From positions 1-5,805 of the forward strand of contig JAHJKV010000479.1 of the NCBI GenBank assembly GCA_018822065.1: a DNA stretch of 5,805 nt. Direction: 5' to 3'. The position numbers and the translations under genes were made by a program. Shown here one piece after another: positions 1-5,605 of this stretch; the first letter of the stretch is position 1; every line of letters begins with the position of its first letter. The notes beneath the pieces are model-generated. The model did not search any database, was not told the DNA's origin, and worked only from the letters and a program-made list of their open reading frames with translations. The DNA is from Pseudomonadota bacterium. Its GTDB lineage: Bacteria; Desulfobacterota; Desulfovibrionia; Desulfovibrionales; Desulfovibrionaceae.

Positions 1-36
1 ACCGGGCAGGCCGTCGAGGTGGAGGACACCCCATGA
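1..36 (+). CDS. 3' end of an unidentified upstream gene (partial)
   Basis: Frame 1 is open from the first base and reads TGQAVEVEDTP before a TGA at 34-36. That stop overlaps the ATG of the next gene in the arrangement ATGA (33-36), which is the usual signature of translationally coupled genes in an operon. Only 11 residues are visible, with an acidic tail, so the product cannot be named. The ATGA overlap and the fact that the Shine-Dalgarno of the next gene lies inside this reading frame are the only support; a chance open frame of 36 nt is possible. If real, this gene is the fifth known member of the operon leading to rpiB, tkt and glpX. Confidence 0.6.
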   Translation, partial: TGQAVEVEDTP

Positions 37-455
37 GCGACCAGACGAACGACACCGCCCGAATGCCCGCCCGAAGGCCACGTGACAATTTCACCGAACT
101 TCTGGAAATCCTGCGCCTTGGACTCCAGGTCTATGCCTCGGAAATGCGTTGGCTCGGCTATGCGCTGCTGCGCCGGTTCGAGGTTTCCAGACTTGCAAAA
201 CGGCTTGATGAAGAATACACCCGGCTCGGACACTTGGCTGCGGCTCCCGACGCGCAGGCAGAAGAAAAAAAGTTGTGCCACAAACAGATTTCCTTCCTGA
301 AAGAAGAGATCGCGACCCTGGAAAACGAGTTGGAAGCTCGGCGAATACAGCGCGTCAACACCCTGCGCAGCCGTCAGGGGCATTCGCCGATTGACGGCCC
401 CTTGCCCGAGGAGCACAGCCCGAAACAGGCCGAAACAGCCAACATCGAATCATAG
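33..455 (+). CDS. Hypothetical protein, 140 aa, predicted helical coiled coil
   Basis: I do not recognise a family. The protein has a charged, disordered-looking N-terminus (residues 1-18), a long amphipathic helix-like stretch (about 20-66, with a more hydrophobic patch around 27-47), a short Ala/Pro linker (about 68-75), a second highly charged helix (about 76-113) with heptad-like Leu/Ile spacing typical of a coiled coil, and a Pro/Glu/Ser-rich tail. There is no signal peptide, no convincing membrane segment and no catalytic motif; a single Cys is at 82. GGAGG at 21-25, 7 nt before the ATG, gives a strong ribosome binding site, and the ATG overlaps the preceding stop. It lies 11 nt upstream of rpiB, so it is very likely co-transcribed with the sugar-phosphate genes. 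A structural, adaptor or regulatory partner role is possible but is only inference. The reading frame itself is well supported by spacing and ribosome binding site. Confidence 0.8.
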   Translation: MSDQTNDTARMPARRPRDNFTELLEILRLGLQVYASEMRWLGYALLRRFEVSRLAKRLDEEYTRLGHLAAAPDAQAEEKKLCHKQISFLKEEIATLENELEARRIQRVNTLRSRQGHSPIDGPLPEEHSPKQAETANIES

Positions 456-466
456 CGAGGGAATAT

Positions 467-898
467 ATGTTTAAAAAAATATATATAGGATCGGATCATG
501 GTGGATTTTCCCTGAAAGAACTCATCATCGCCCAGCTCAAAAACGCTTCTGTGGTGGTGGACAAGGGAGCTTTCACCACTGCATCCTGCGATTACCCGGT
601 CTTTGCCCAGGCCGTGAGCCAGGCCGTTCTTGCAGATCCTGGTTCCTGCGGCATCCTGATCTGCGGCACCGGCATAGGCATGTCCATGGCCGCCAACCGG
701 ATCAAGGGTATCCGCGCCGCAGTGTGCACCGATGCCTACACCACCCGCATGACCCGCGCCCACAATGACGCCAATGTGCTCTGCCTGGGCGAACGCGTCA
801 CCGGTCCTGGCGTGGCCGCCGAGATCGTGGACCTCTTCCTCGTGACCGAGTTTGAGGGCGACCGCCACCTGAAGCGCATCAACCTTTTCGAAGAATAA
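467..898 (+). CDS. rpiB: Ribose-5-phosphate isomerase B
   Basis: Cytosolic RpiB/LacAB-family isomerase that interconverts ribose 5-phosphate and ribulose 5-phosphate in the non-oxidative pentose phosphate pathway. At 143 residues it is full length for the family (about 145-150). The N-terminus has the SDHGG motif (residues 9-13; Asp10 and His11 match the substrate-binding Asp-His of the family). The catalytic loop is GILICGTGIGMSMAAN, with Cys66 as the expected base and Thr68 beside it. HND at 99-101 supplies the conserved His99, and Arg133 and Arg137 near the C-terminus match the phosphate-binding arginines. All key residues are present. A GAGGG at 457-461, 5 nt before the ATG, is the ribosome binding site. 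The first codons are unusually AT-rich for the window (an A7 run at 473-479 and two ATA codons), probably keeping the start unstructured. It sits 11 nt after the coiled-coil gene and 28 nt before tkt. RpiB-type rather than LacA/LacB is the best call because its neighbours are tkt and glpX. Confidence 0.95.
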   Translation: MFKKIYIGSDHGGFSLKELIIAQLKNASVVVDKGAFTTASCDYPVFAQAVSQAVLADPGSCGILICGTGIGMSMAANRIKGIRAAVCTDAYTTRMTRAHNDANVLCLGERVTGPGVAAEIVDLFLVTEFEGDRHLKRINLFEE

Positions 899-926
899 TT
901 TCATTTATTGAAGGGAGAATCTCAAC

Positions 927-2906
927 ATGTCCGACCTCGACAAAGACCAGCTGGTTGTCGATACCATCAAAGGGCTCGTCATGGACGCCACCCGCAAGGC
1001 CAATTCCGGCCACCCCGGCGGTGCCATGTCCTCGGCCGACTTTGCCACCGTCCTCTTCAAGGACTTCCTGAACTACGACCCCACCGACACCACCTGGTTC
1101 AATCGGGACCGCTTCATCCTTTCAGCCGGTCATGAATCCATGTTGCTCTACTCCCTGCTCAACCTGCAGGGCTTCCTGCCCATGGCGGAGATCGAGCAGT
1201 TCCGCCAGTTCGGCTCCCTCACCCCCGGCCACCCCGAGTCGGACCTGACCCCCGGCGTCGAGGCCACCACTGGACCGCTGGGCCAAGGCTTTGCCATGTC
1301 CGTGGGCTTTGCAGCTGCCGAGGCCTTCCTGCGCGAGAAGCTGGGCGAGGACATCATCGACCACTACACTTACGTGCTCGCCAGCGATGGCGACATGCAA
1401 GAACCCATCTCCATGGGAACCGCCACCCTGGCCGGGCGCTGGAAACTCGGCAAGCTCATCGCCTTCTACGACTCCAACAAGGTCCAAATCGCCGGACCCA
1501 CCAGCCGTGTGGACTGCACCGACTACAAGCAGGCCTACGAGGCCTTCTGCTGGCAGGTCATCGAGGTGGACGGCCACGACCGGGCCGCCATTGCTGAGGC
1601 CATCAAGAGCGCCCAGCTCGAAACCGACCGCCCGACCCTGATCATCGGCCACACCACCATGGCCAAGGGCACGGCCAATCGCGAAGGCGACCACGAAACC
1701 CACGGCGCGCCCCTGCCCCCTGAGGAAATCGCCGCTTCCAAGAAGAAATGGGGCCTCGACCCCGAAGCATTCTTCCAGATGCCCGAAGCCGCCCAGGCCC
1801 ACTTCCGCGTCCGCCAACCCGCCCTCAAGGCAAAGGCAGAAGCCTGGCGGCAGGCCCTGGTGGAAAAAACCCAATCAAACGCCGACTTCGCCGCCATGTG
1901 GAAGGCCGTGACCACCCCGCGCAGCGAACTCAAGCTCACCTTCCCAGACTTCAAACCGGGCGACAAGATGGCCACCCGCAAAGCCTGGGGACTCTGCCTG
2001 GCCGAGATCATGGACCAGTTGCCCACCCTCATGGGCGGCTCGGCAGACCTCGACCCCTCCAACGTCACCGTCGCCTTCCGTGAGCATACCGGCAACTTCG
2101 CCGTAGACTCCTTTGCTGGCCGCAACCTCTCCGTGGGCGTACGCGAGTTCCCCATGGCCACAATCATGAACGGCCTGGCTCTGCACGGCGGCATCATCTC
2201 CTTCGGTGCCACCTTCCTGACCTTCTCGGACTATTGCCGTAACGCCTGCCGCATGTCCGCCCTGCAGGAACTGCCGGTGCTCTATGTCTTCACCCACGAC
2301 TCCTTCTACCTCGGAGAAGACGGCCCCACACACCAGCCCATCGAACACGTTTCCGCCCTGCGGCTCATCCCCAACTCCTTGGACCTGCGCCCGGCCGAGG
2401 CCACCGAGACCCGTCTCTGCCTGGATGCCTTCCTGACCCAAGATAAAAGCCCGGCCTTCATCCACCTCACCCGCCAGGGCCTGCCCACCCTCGACCCTGC
2501 CGTCTACACGAACATGACCGAGGGCGTGAAACGCGGCGGCTATGTGCTGGTGGACACCGAGGGCGAGCCCGACATGGTCATGCTCGCCTCCGGCTCCGAG
2601 GTATCCCTGGCCATGGACACGGCCAAGCTCCTGCCGGAATACAAGATTCGCATCGTGTCCATGCCGAGCATGAACCTCTTCGAACGTCAGGACCAGGCCT
2701 ACAAGGACTCGGTCCTGCTGCCCAAGGTCGCCAAGCGCGTAGCCGTGGAGGCCGGACGGCCGGAGCTGTGGTACAAATATGTGGGCATGGACGGCCTGGT
2801 TCACGGCATCGACCACTTCGGACATTCTGCCCCGGCCAACCTGCTGGCCGAAAAATACGGCTTCACCGCCGAAAAACTGGCCGCGTTGATCAAGGCAAAA
2901 TACTAG
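927..2906 (+). CDS. tkt: Transketolase
   Basis: Thiamine-diphosphate- and Mg-dependent cytosolic enzyme that moves two-carbon ketol units between ketose and aldose phosphates (xylulose 5-phosphate plus ribose 5-phosphate or erythrose 4-phosphate). The 659 residues match the usual 650-680. The N-terminal TPP domain has SGHPGG (His29), SAGHES (His69), TPGHPE (His102), the cofactor motif at 153-159 with Asp154 and the paired Asn184, and HETHGAPL (His259). The middle domain has GGSADLDPSN (371-380), GVREFPM with Glu407 (the residue that activates TPP), and GEDGPTHQP (463-471) with His469. LTRQGLP with Arg516 is the phosphate-binding segment, and a C-terminal transketolase domain follows. The canonical GDG of the TPP motif reads SDGD, and EG..xEA downstream is EP..MGT, a modest variation. 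AAGGGAGA (911-918) is a good ribosome binding site 8 nt before the ATG. Located directly after rpiB, whose product is one of its substrates; DXP synthase is excluded by length and motifs. Confidence 0.96.
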   Translation: MSDLDKDQLVVDTIKGLVMDATRKANSGHPGGAMSSADFATVLFKDFLNYDPTDTTWFNRDRFILSAGHESMLLYSLLNLQGFLPMAEIEQFRQFGSLTPGHPESDLTPGVEATTGPLGQGFAMSVGFAAAEAFLREKLGEDIIDHYTYVLASDGDMQEPISMGTATLAGRWKLGKLIAFYDSNKVQIAGPTSRVDCTDYKQAYEAFCWQVIEVDGHDRAAIAEAIKSAQLETDRPTLIIGHTTMAKGTANREGDHETHGAPLPPEEIAASKKKWGLDPEAFFQMPEAAQAHFRVRQPALKAKAEAWRQALVEKTQSNADFAAMWKAVTTPRSELKLTFPDFKPGDKMATRKAWGLCLAEIMDQLPTLMGGSADLDPSNVTVAFREHTGNFAVDSFAGRNLSVGVREFPMATIMNGLALHGGIISFGATFLTFSDYCRNACRMSALQELPVLYVFTHDSFYLGEDGPTHQPIEHVSALRLIPNSLDLRPAEATETRLCLDAFLTQDKSPAFIHLTRQGLPTLDPAVYTNMTEGVKRGGYVLVDTEGEPDMVMLASGSEVSLAMDTAKLLPEYKIRIVSMPSMNLFERQDQAYKDSVLLPKVAKRVAVEAGRPELWYKYVGMDGLVHGIDHFGHSAPANLLAEKYGFTAEKLAALIKAKY

Positions 2907-2919
2907 CATTCATATCCAC

Positions 2920-2943
2920 GGTTCGCCTCTCGACCGGCGGACC
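2920..2943 (+). other. Stem-loop just after the tkt stop
   Basis: GGTTCGCC (2920-2927) pairs with GGCGGACC (2936-2943) over 8 bp with one G-T wobble and an 8-nt loop, starting 14 nt after the tkt stop. No T-run follows, so it is not a classical intrinsic terminator. It could protect the 3' end of the tkt message or mark a processing point between tkt and glpX. Structure was judged by eye; no folding energy was computed. Confidence 0.45.
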
Positions 2944-2953
2944 TTCACATCTG

Positions 2954-2990
2954 AAATCCAGAAACGGGACGGCTTAGCCCCTTGGATTTT
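2954..2990 (+). terminator. Possible weak terminator or 5' leader hairpin before glpX
   Basis: AAATCCA (2954-2960) and TGGATTT (2983-2989) are perfectly complementary, and an inner GGG (2966-2968) can pair with CCC (2978-2980). The descending arm ends in four T (2987-2990). The element ends 8 nt before the glpX Shine-Dalgarno. It may partly terminate tkt transcripts or act as a leader structure controlling glpX; the short stem, long interior and short T-run make full termination unlikely. It is the only candidate break within the rpiB-tkt-glpX cluster. Confidence 0.3.
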
Positions 2991-2997
2991 CGCAAGC

Positions 2998-3002
2998 GGA
3001 GG
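2998..3002 (+). promoter_or_regulatory. glpX Shine-Dalgarno that decides the start
   Basis: GGAGG at 2998-3002 is only 2 nt from the ATG at 3005 but 8 nt from the in-frame ATG at 3011. Normal spacing is about 5-9 nt, so the second ATG is favoured and the longer reading (adding Met-Leu) is not. Confidence 0.7.
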
Positions 3003-3010
3003 AAATGTTG

Positions 3011-3994
3011 ATGGAAGTTCCGTCCCATAATCTGGCCCTGGACCTGGTCCGTGTCACTGAAGCCGCCGCCCTGGCCGCTGCCCGCTGGCTTGGCCGCGGC
3101 GACAAGAATGGCGGCGACCAGGCTGCCGTTGATGCTATGCGTCTGAGCTTCAACTCCATCGACTTCGAAGGCGAGATCGTCATCGGCGAGGGGGAGAAAG
3201 ACGAGGCCCCCATGCTGTATAACGGCGAAAAGGTGGGCACCGGCAATGGACCGAAAATGGATGTGGCCGTCGACCCTGTGGAGGGCACCAATCTGCTCGC
3301 CTATGGCCGGCCCAACGCCATTGCCGTCATCGGCGTGGCCCCGGCAGGCAGCATGCTTGACCCCGGCCCCAGCTTCTACATGCGAAAACTTGTGGTCCCT
3401 GCCCAGGCCAAAACCGTCGTGGACATCGACGCACCCGTGGCCGACAACCTCCGGAAGGTAGCCAAGGCCCTGAACAAGGACGTGGACGACCTGGTCGTCT
3501 TCGTGCTCGACAAGCCTCGCCACCGTGAGCTCATCGCCGAGATACGCAAGGCCGGTGCCCGTATCCAGTTGCATACCGACGGCGACGTGAACGGCTCCCT
3601 GATGGCGGTGGACCCCACCAGCGAGGTAGACATGATGATGGGAACCGGCGGCACCCCTGAGGCTGTGCTCTCGGCCTGCGCCATCCGGATCATGGGCGGC
3701 GAGTTCTTCGCAAAATTCGACCCACAGCTGGACAATGAAAAAAAAGCCTTGGCAGAAGCTGGCCAAGATCTCTCTCGCATCTACACCGCTGCCGATCTGG
3801 TGCGTAGCGACGATGTCTTCTTCGCGGCAACCGGCCTCTCCGGCGGCACCTTTATGCCCGCCGTGCGTTTCAGCGGACGCGGTGCCACCACCCACTCCCT
3901 GGTCATGCGCGGCAAGACCGGCACAGTTCGGCGCATCATCGCCGAACACTCCTGGGACCACCTGATGCAATTCTCCGCCGTCAAATACGATTAG
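3011..3994 (+). CDS. glpX: Class II fructose-1,6-bisphosphatase (GlpX type)
   Basis: Metal-dependent cytosolic phosphatase that hydrolyses fructose 1,6-bisphosphate to fructose 6-phosphate in gluconeogenesis; some family members also act on sedoheptulose 1,7-bisphosphate. The 327 residues match the family (about 320-340). Motifs in order: GGDQAAVDAMR (Asp36), GEGEKDEAPML (Glu60), VDPVEGTNLLA (Asp88, Glu91, Thr93) forming the metal and phosphate site of the lithium-sensitive phosphatase fold, Tyr123, the DKPRH phosphate-binding segment (167-171), TDGDV with Asp190 and Asp192, and GTGGTPEAV (211-219) with the conserved Glu217. All expected catalytic residues are present. The start at 3011 is chosen over ATG 3005 because of Shine-Dalgarno spacing and because MExP-type N-termini look normal for this group. 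It follows tkt by about 100 nt containing two stem-loops, so it may be partly uncoupled from tkt. A hairpin follows 2 nt after its stop. The glp name is by homology; there is no glycerol operon here. Confidence 0.95.
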   Translation: MEVPSHNLALDLVRVTEAAALAAARWLGRGDKNGGDQAAVDAMRLSFNSIDFEGEIVIGEGEKDEAPMLYNGEKVGTGNGPKMDVAVDPVEGTNLLAYGRPNAIAVIGVAPAGSMLDPGPSFYMRKLVVPAQAKTVVDIDAPVADNLRKVAKALNKDVDDLVVFVLDKPRHRELIAEIRKAGARIQLHTDGDVNGSLMAVDPTSEVDMMMGTGGTPEAVLSACAIRIMGGEFFAKFDPQLDNEKKALAEAGQDLSRIYTAADLVRSDDVFFAATGLSGGTFMPAVRFSGRGATTHSLVMRGKTGTVRRIIAEHSWDHLMQFSAVKYD

Positions 3995-3996
3995 AA

Positions 3997-4032
3997 CGGA
4001 AATTCAGAGGGACCTTGCTCCTCTGGATTCCG
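3997..4032 (+). terminator. Hairpin directly after glpX, probable operon end
   Basis: The arms 3997-4010 and 4020-4032 form 13 base pairs with one G-T wobble and one bulged A, closing a 9-nt loop (4011-4019). It begins 2 nt after the glpX stop. No T-run follows immediately; the nearest T-rich stretch is at 4053-4061, about 20 nt away. It is therefore either a Rho-independent terminator of non-classical form or a 3'-end stabilising hairpin. The last 3 nt of its right arm also belong to the outer arm of the next dyad, so the two structures compete slightly. Confidence 0.45.
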
Positions 4033-4136
4033 GAGGCTCCTCTCCCGCTTCCATTTTATTTCACGAATGAGCGCGGCTACCTGCAGGTAGCCGCGCTCAT
4101 TCGTGTGAAGCCCGGATGATGTTTATGAGCCTCCGG
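4030..4136. repeat. Nested dyad: 44-bp perfect palindrome inside a 10-bp inverted repeat
   Basis: Positions 4062-4105 are a perfect palindrome: arm 4062-4083 is the exact reverse complement of 4084-4105, with no spacer and a central CTGCAG. Outside it, CCGGAGGCTC (4030-4039) and GAGCCTCCGG (4127-4136) are perfect inverted repeats 22 and 21 nt away from the palindrome, so both dyads share nearly the same centre (about 4083). GCTTC (4047-4051) and GAAGC (4107-4111) add a further complementary pair between them. The element fills the gap between the convergent genes glpX and the 78-residue gene. No T-run follows the palindrome on either strand; the T-rich run (4053-4061) is on its left on the + strand, which is the wrong side for a terminator in either direction. 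Candidates are a bidirectional non-classical terminator, a cruciform or protein-binding site, or a small non-autonomous repeat; I cannot choose. Confidence 0.85.
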
Positions 4137-4170
4137 CGGCCAAAGGGCGGGCCCCTCTGGGCTCCCGTTT
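4136..4170 (+). repeat. Short intergenic repeat, copy 1
   Basis: This 35-nt stretch aligns without gaps to 5651-5685 with 26 of 35 identical positions; the ends are best conserved (GCGGCCA at the left, CTCCCGTTT at the right). It contains an imperfect hairpin, CCAAAGGG (4140-4147) with CCCTCTGG (4153-4160), one mismatch and a 5-nt loop. The right end runs into the TAA stop of the 78-residue gene (complement of 4169-4171), so the hairpin lies immediately downstream of that gene on the - strand and could act in its 3' end formation, although no U-run follows. GC-rich elements of this look recur in Desulfovibrio-type genomes by my recollection, which I could not check. Confidence 0.6.
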
Positions 4171-4405
4171 AGTCGTCCTGGGAGAGATTGGAGGTGATGA
4201 TTTCGGCGTCCTGGGCGCGGACGGTCATGCCCAGTTCGCGGGCTTCGCCGTGGCAGACCACATGGCCGTCCACCAAGCGCACAAACCCGGCGCTTACAGC
4301 CTCGGAATAGGGAATCTGCTCCCTCATCTCGTCAAACTTCACCCTACCGGGAAAGATCACCGGGACCGAATTTCCGGAAAAATCCTTGAAGAGAATGTAT
4401 TTCAT
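4169..4405 (-). CDS. Hypothetical small protein, 78 aa
   Basis: I do not recognise a family with confidence. The protein starts MKYILFKDFSG and looks like a compact alpha/beta soluble domain: alternating hydrophobic strands at about 2-7, 14-18 and 48-51, a helix around 24-31 (DEMREQ), a VSAGFVRL segment (37-44), CHGEARELG (51-59), and a polar tail ending in SQDD. There is no signal peptide or membrane span; Cys51 and His52 are the only potential ligand pair. On the - strand GGAGG (complement of 4410-4414) lies 4 nt before the ATG, and a good sigma-70 type promoter is about 80 nt upstream, which together make it a real, independently expressed gene. It is convergent with glpX and downstream of the GT9 gene on the same strand with a 147-nt gap. 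Its stop lies in a short repeat. No function can be assigned. Confidence 0.8.
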   Translation of the reverse strand: MKYILFKDFSGNSVPVIFPGRVKFDEMREQIPYSEAVSAGFVRLVDGHVVCHGEARELGMTVRAQDAEIITSNLSQDD

Positions 4406-4439
4406 GTTTCCTCCGATGGGTGGAATGGACGCGACTCGC

Positions 4440-4454
4440 TTGAGCCTTGCTCAA
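4440..4454 (-). other. Small dyad in the leader of the 78-aa gene
   Basis: TTGAGC (4440-4445) and GCTCAA (4449-4454) are perfect inverted repeats around a 3-nt centre. The site is between the predicted transcription start (about 4475) and the ribosome binding site of the - strand 78-residue gene, so it would form a 6-bp hairpin in the leader RNA or serve as a small operator. The arms are short and chance occurrence is possible. Confidence 0.4.
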
Positions 4455-4481
4455 ATGATCTTCGAAAGCGGCACTCGGCGT

Positions 4482-4510
4482 ATCATACCCAGTTCAGCCT
4501 CGCACAACAA
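4482..4510 (-). promoter_or_regulatory. Predicted sigma-70 promoter for the 78-aa gene
   Basis: On the - strand TTGTTG (complement of 4505-4510) and TATGAT (complement of 4482-4487) are separated by exactly 17 bp. They match the -35 and -10 consensus at 4 of 6 and 5 of 6 positions. Transcription would begin near 4475 and give a leader of about 70 nt before the ATG at 4405. It implies the small gene can be expressed independently of the upstream GT9 gene. Confidence 0.55.
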
Positions 4511-4552
4511 CGAAAACCCGCATGGGGACCAAGGCAGAACCGAACGTGACAA

Positions 4553-5605
4553 TCACTTGCACAGCTTTTTTTGCAGCACCCCCCACACCATGTCCGGCGT
4601 GAGCTGCATCATGCAGTCATGATGCCCTTTCGGGCAACGCTTCGGGCCGTGCAGGCCGCAGGGGCGACAGTCGAGGTCGGCCACTTCCATGACCGTGGCG
4701 GTTTCGCCGCGCGGGAAAAACCCGAGTTCGCGCACCGTTGGGCCAAACACGGCCACGGTCGGAGTGCGCTGTATCCAGGCCAGGTGCATTGGCCCGGAAT
4801 CGTTGGTCAGATAGACCGTAAGACGCTTGATATACGCTGCCAGGGTGGGCAGATCGAGCATGCCGGAAAGATCCACGACCTGGGGAAGGTCACCCATGCC
4901 GGACAAACGGATCACCTCGGCTGCATCCGCCTCCTCGCCCGGTCCGCCAAACACGGCCACGGTTGCCCCAGACTCGACCGCTCGTCGAAGGATTTCGGCG
5001 AAAGATCCGAGGGGCCATTTCTTGGTAGGCCAGGTGGAACCGGGATGCACCCCCAGAACCGGAGCGCCGGGCCGAAGACGGTCGAGCCCCTCAAAAAAAC
5101 TTTGCGCCGCATCGATGGCCGCCGGGGCCAAGTCCAGCTCCGGCCAGGGGACTTCCCCTTCAATGCCCAAGGGAATCGCCAGCTGCATCAGCCGTTCGAT
5201 TTCCTCAAGTTCGGAAAAACGCCGGGCAACAGCATGGGTATAGGCCAATTTGTTGAACCAGGGAGCGTCATATCCGATGCGTTCAGGGATGGCCGTGGAG
5301 CGCGCGACTAGGGCGCTGCGCAGGCTGGCATGGGTCGAGACCCAGAGGTCGAAGCCCCGGGAGCCGATCTCCCGGCCAAACCGCTGGGCGGCACGAAGGG
5401 ACTTCTGACCTGAGCGCTTGTAGAACCCGGTCACCGACGCAAGGTCCTTGTGTGGCGCAAACAGCGGTTCCACCCCACCGCGCACGAAAAAATGCAGCTC
5501 GGCCTCTGGATAGGCATCTTTCAACGCCCGGATGAGCGGCAGGGTCAACACCGCGTCCCCAAGAAACGCCGTTTGCCAAACCCCGATTTTACGATATTTC
5601 CTCAT
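4553..5605 (-). CDS. Glycosyltransferase family 9 protein (heptosyltransferase-like)
   Basis: Predicted cytosolic, membrane-associated GT-B enzyme of the ADP-heptose:LPS heptosyltransferase family (GT9), which adds heptose or a related sugar to lipopolysaccharide core. The 350 residues are full length. The N-terminal domain begins KIGVWQTAFLGDAVLTLPLI (6-25); Asp17 in the LGD motif corresponds to the family's catalytic Asp. The C-terminal nucleotide-sugar domain has GVHPGSTWPTKKWP (185-198), VAVFGGPGE (216-224), TNDSGPMHLA (267-276) and VFGPT (286-290). Near the end is a four-cysteine motif, Cys313, Cys316, Cys324 and Cys331, with CPKGHHDC, as seen in many WaaF-like members. There is no signal peptide or membrane segment. 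The ribosome binding site is weak: GAGG only 2 nt from the ATG, and a three-codon mini-frame ATGAGGCCATGA overlaps the start. Its stop is 147 nt from the 78-residue gene on the same strand. The exact donor and acceptor cannot be told from sequence, so no waa symbol is given. Confidence 0.9.
   Translation of the reverse strand: MRKYRKIGVWQTAFLGDAVLTLPLIRALKDAYPEAELHFFVRGGVEPLFAPHKDLASVTGFYKRSGQKSLRAAQRFGREIGSRGFDLWVSTHASLRSALVARSTAIPERIGYDAPWFNKLAYTHAVARRFSELEEIERLMQLAIPLGIEGEVPWPELDLAPAAIDAAQSFFEGLDRLRPGAPVLGVHPGSTWPTKKWPLGSFAEILRRAVESGATVAVFGGPGEEADAAEVIRLSGMGDLPQVVDLSGMLDLPTLAAYIKRLTVYLTNDSGPMHLAWIQRTPTVAVFGPTVRELGFFPRGETATVMEVADLDCRPCGLHGPKRCPKGHHDCMMQLTPDMVWGVLQKKLCK

Noticed and set aside
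374..904. - strand open frame (176 codons) opposite rpiB
   Set aside because: Shadow of rpiB; spans the junction of two real + strand genes and has no recognisable features.
1122..1874. - strand open frame (250 codons) opposite tkt
   Set aside because: Same shadow pattern; no ribosome binding site or family motif, and tkt is unambiguous.
1875..2909. Long - strand open frame (344 codons) opposite tkt
   Set aside because: It is antisense to a clear transketolase; its Gly/Val/His-rich composition is the typical shadow of GC-rich codon use, with no motif.
3005..3010. Alternative glpX start two codons upstream
   Set aside because: The ATG at 3005 is only 2 nt from GGAGG; the ATG at 3011 has normal 8-nt spacing.
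2945..3970. Long - strand open frame (341 codons) opposite glpX
   Set aside because: Exactly mirrors the glpX frame, is low in domain-like content and is explained by third-position GC bias.
4062..4105. The 44-bp palindrome as a classical Rho-independent terminator
   Set aside because: No T-run follows on either strand; the T-rich run lies on the wrong side. A non-classical terminator remains possible.
4020..4145. Transposon-like element with target-site duplication around the nested dyad
   Set aside because: The bases outside the outer arms are not direct repeats, and no transposase is present.
4250..4622. + strand frames opposite the 78-aa gene and its leader
   Set aside because: No ribosome binding site or protein-like composition; the - strand gene has promoter and Shine-Dalgarno.
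4571..5311. + strand open frame (246 codons) opposite the GT9 gene
   Set aside because: Antisense to a protein with clear GT9 motifs; Arg/His/Gly-rich composition indicates a shadow.
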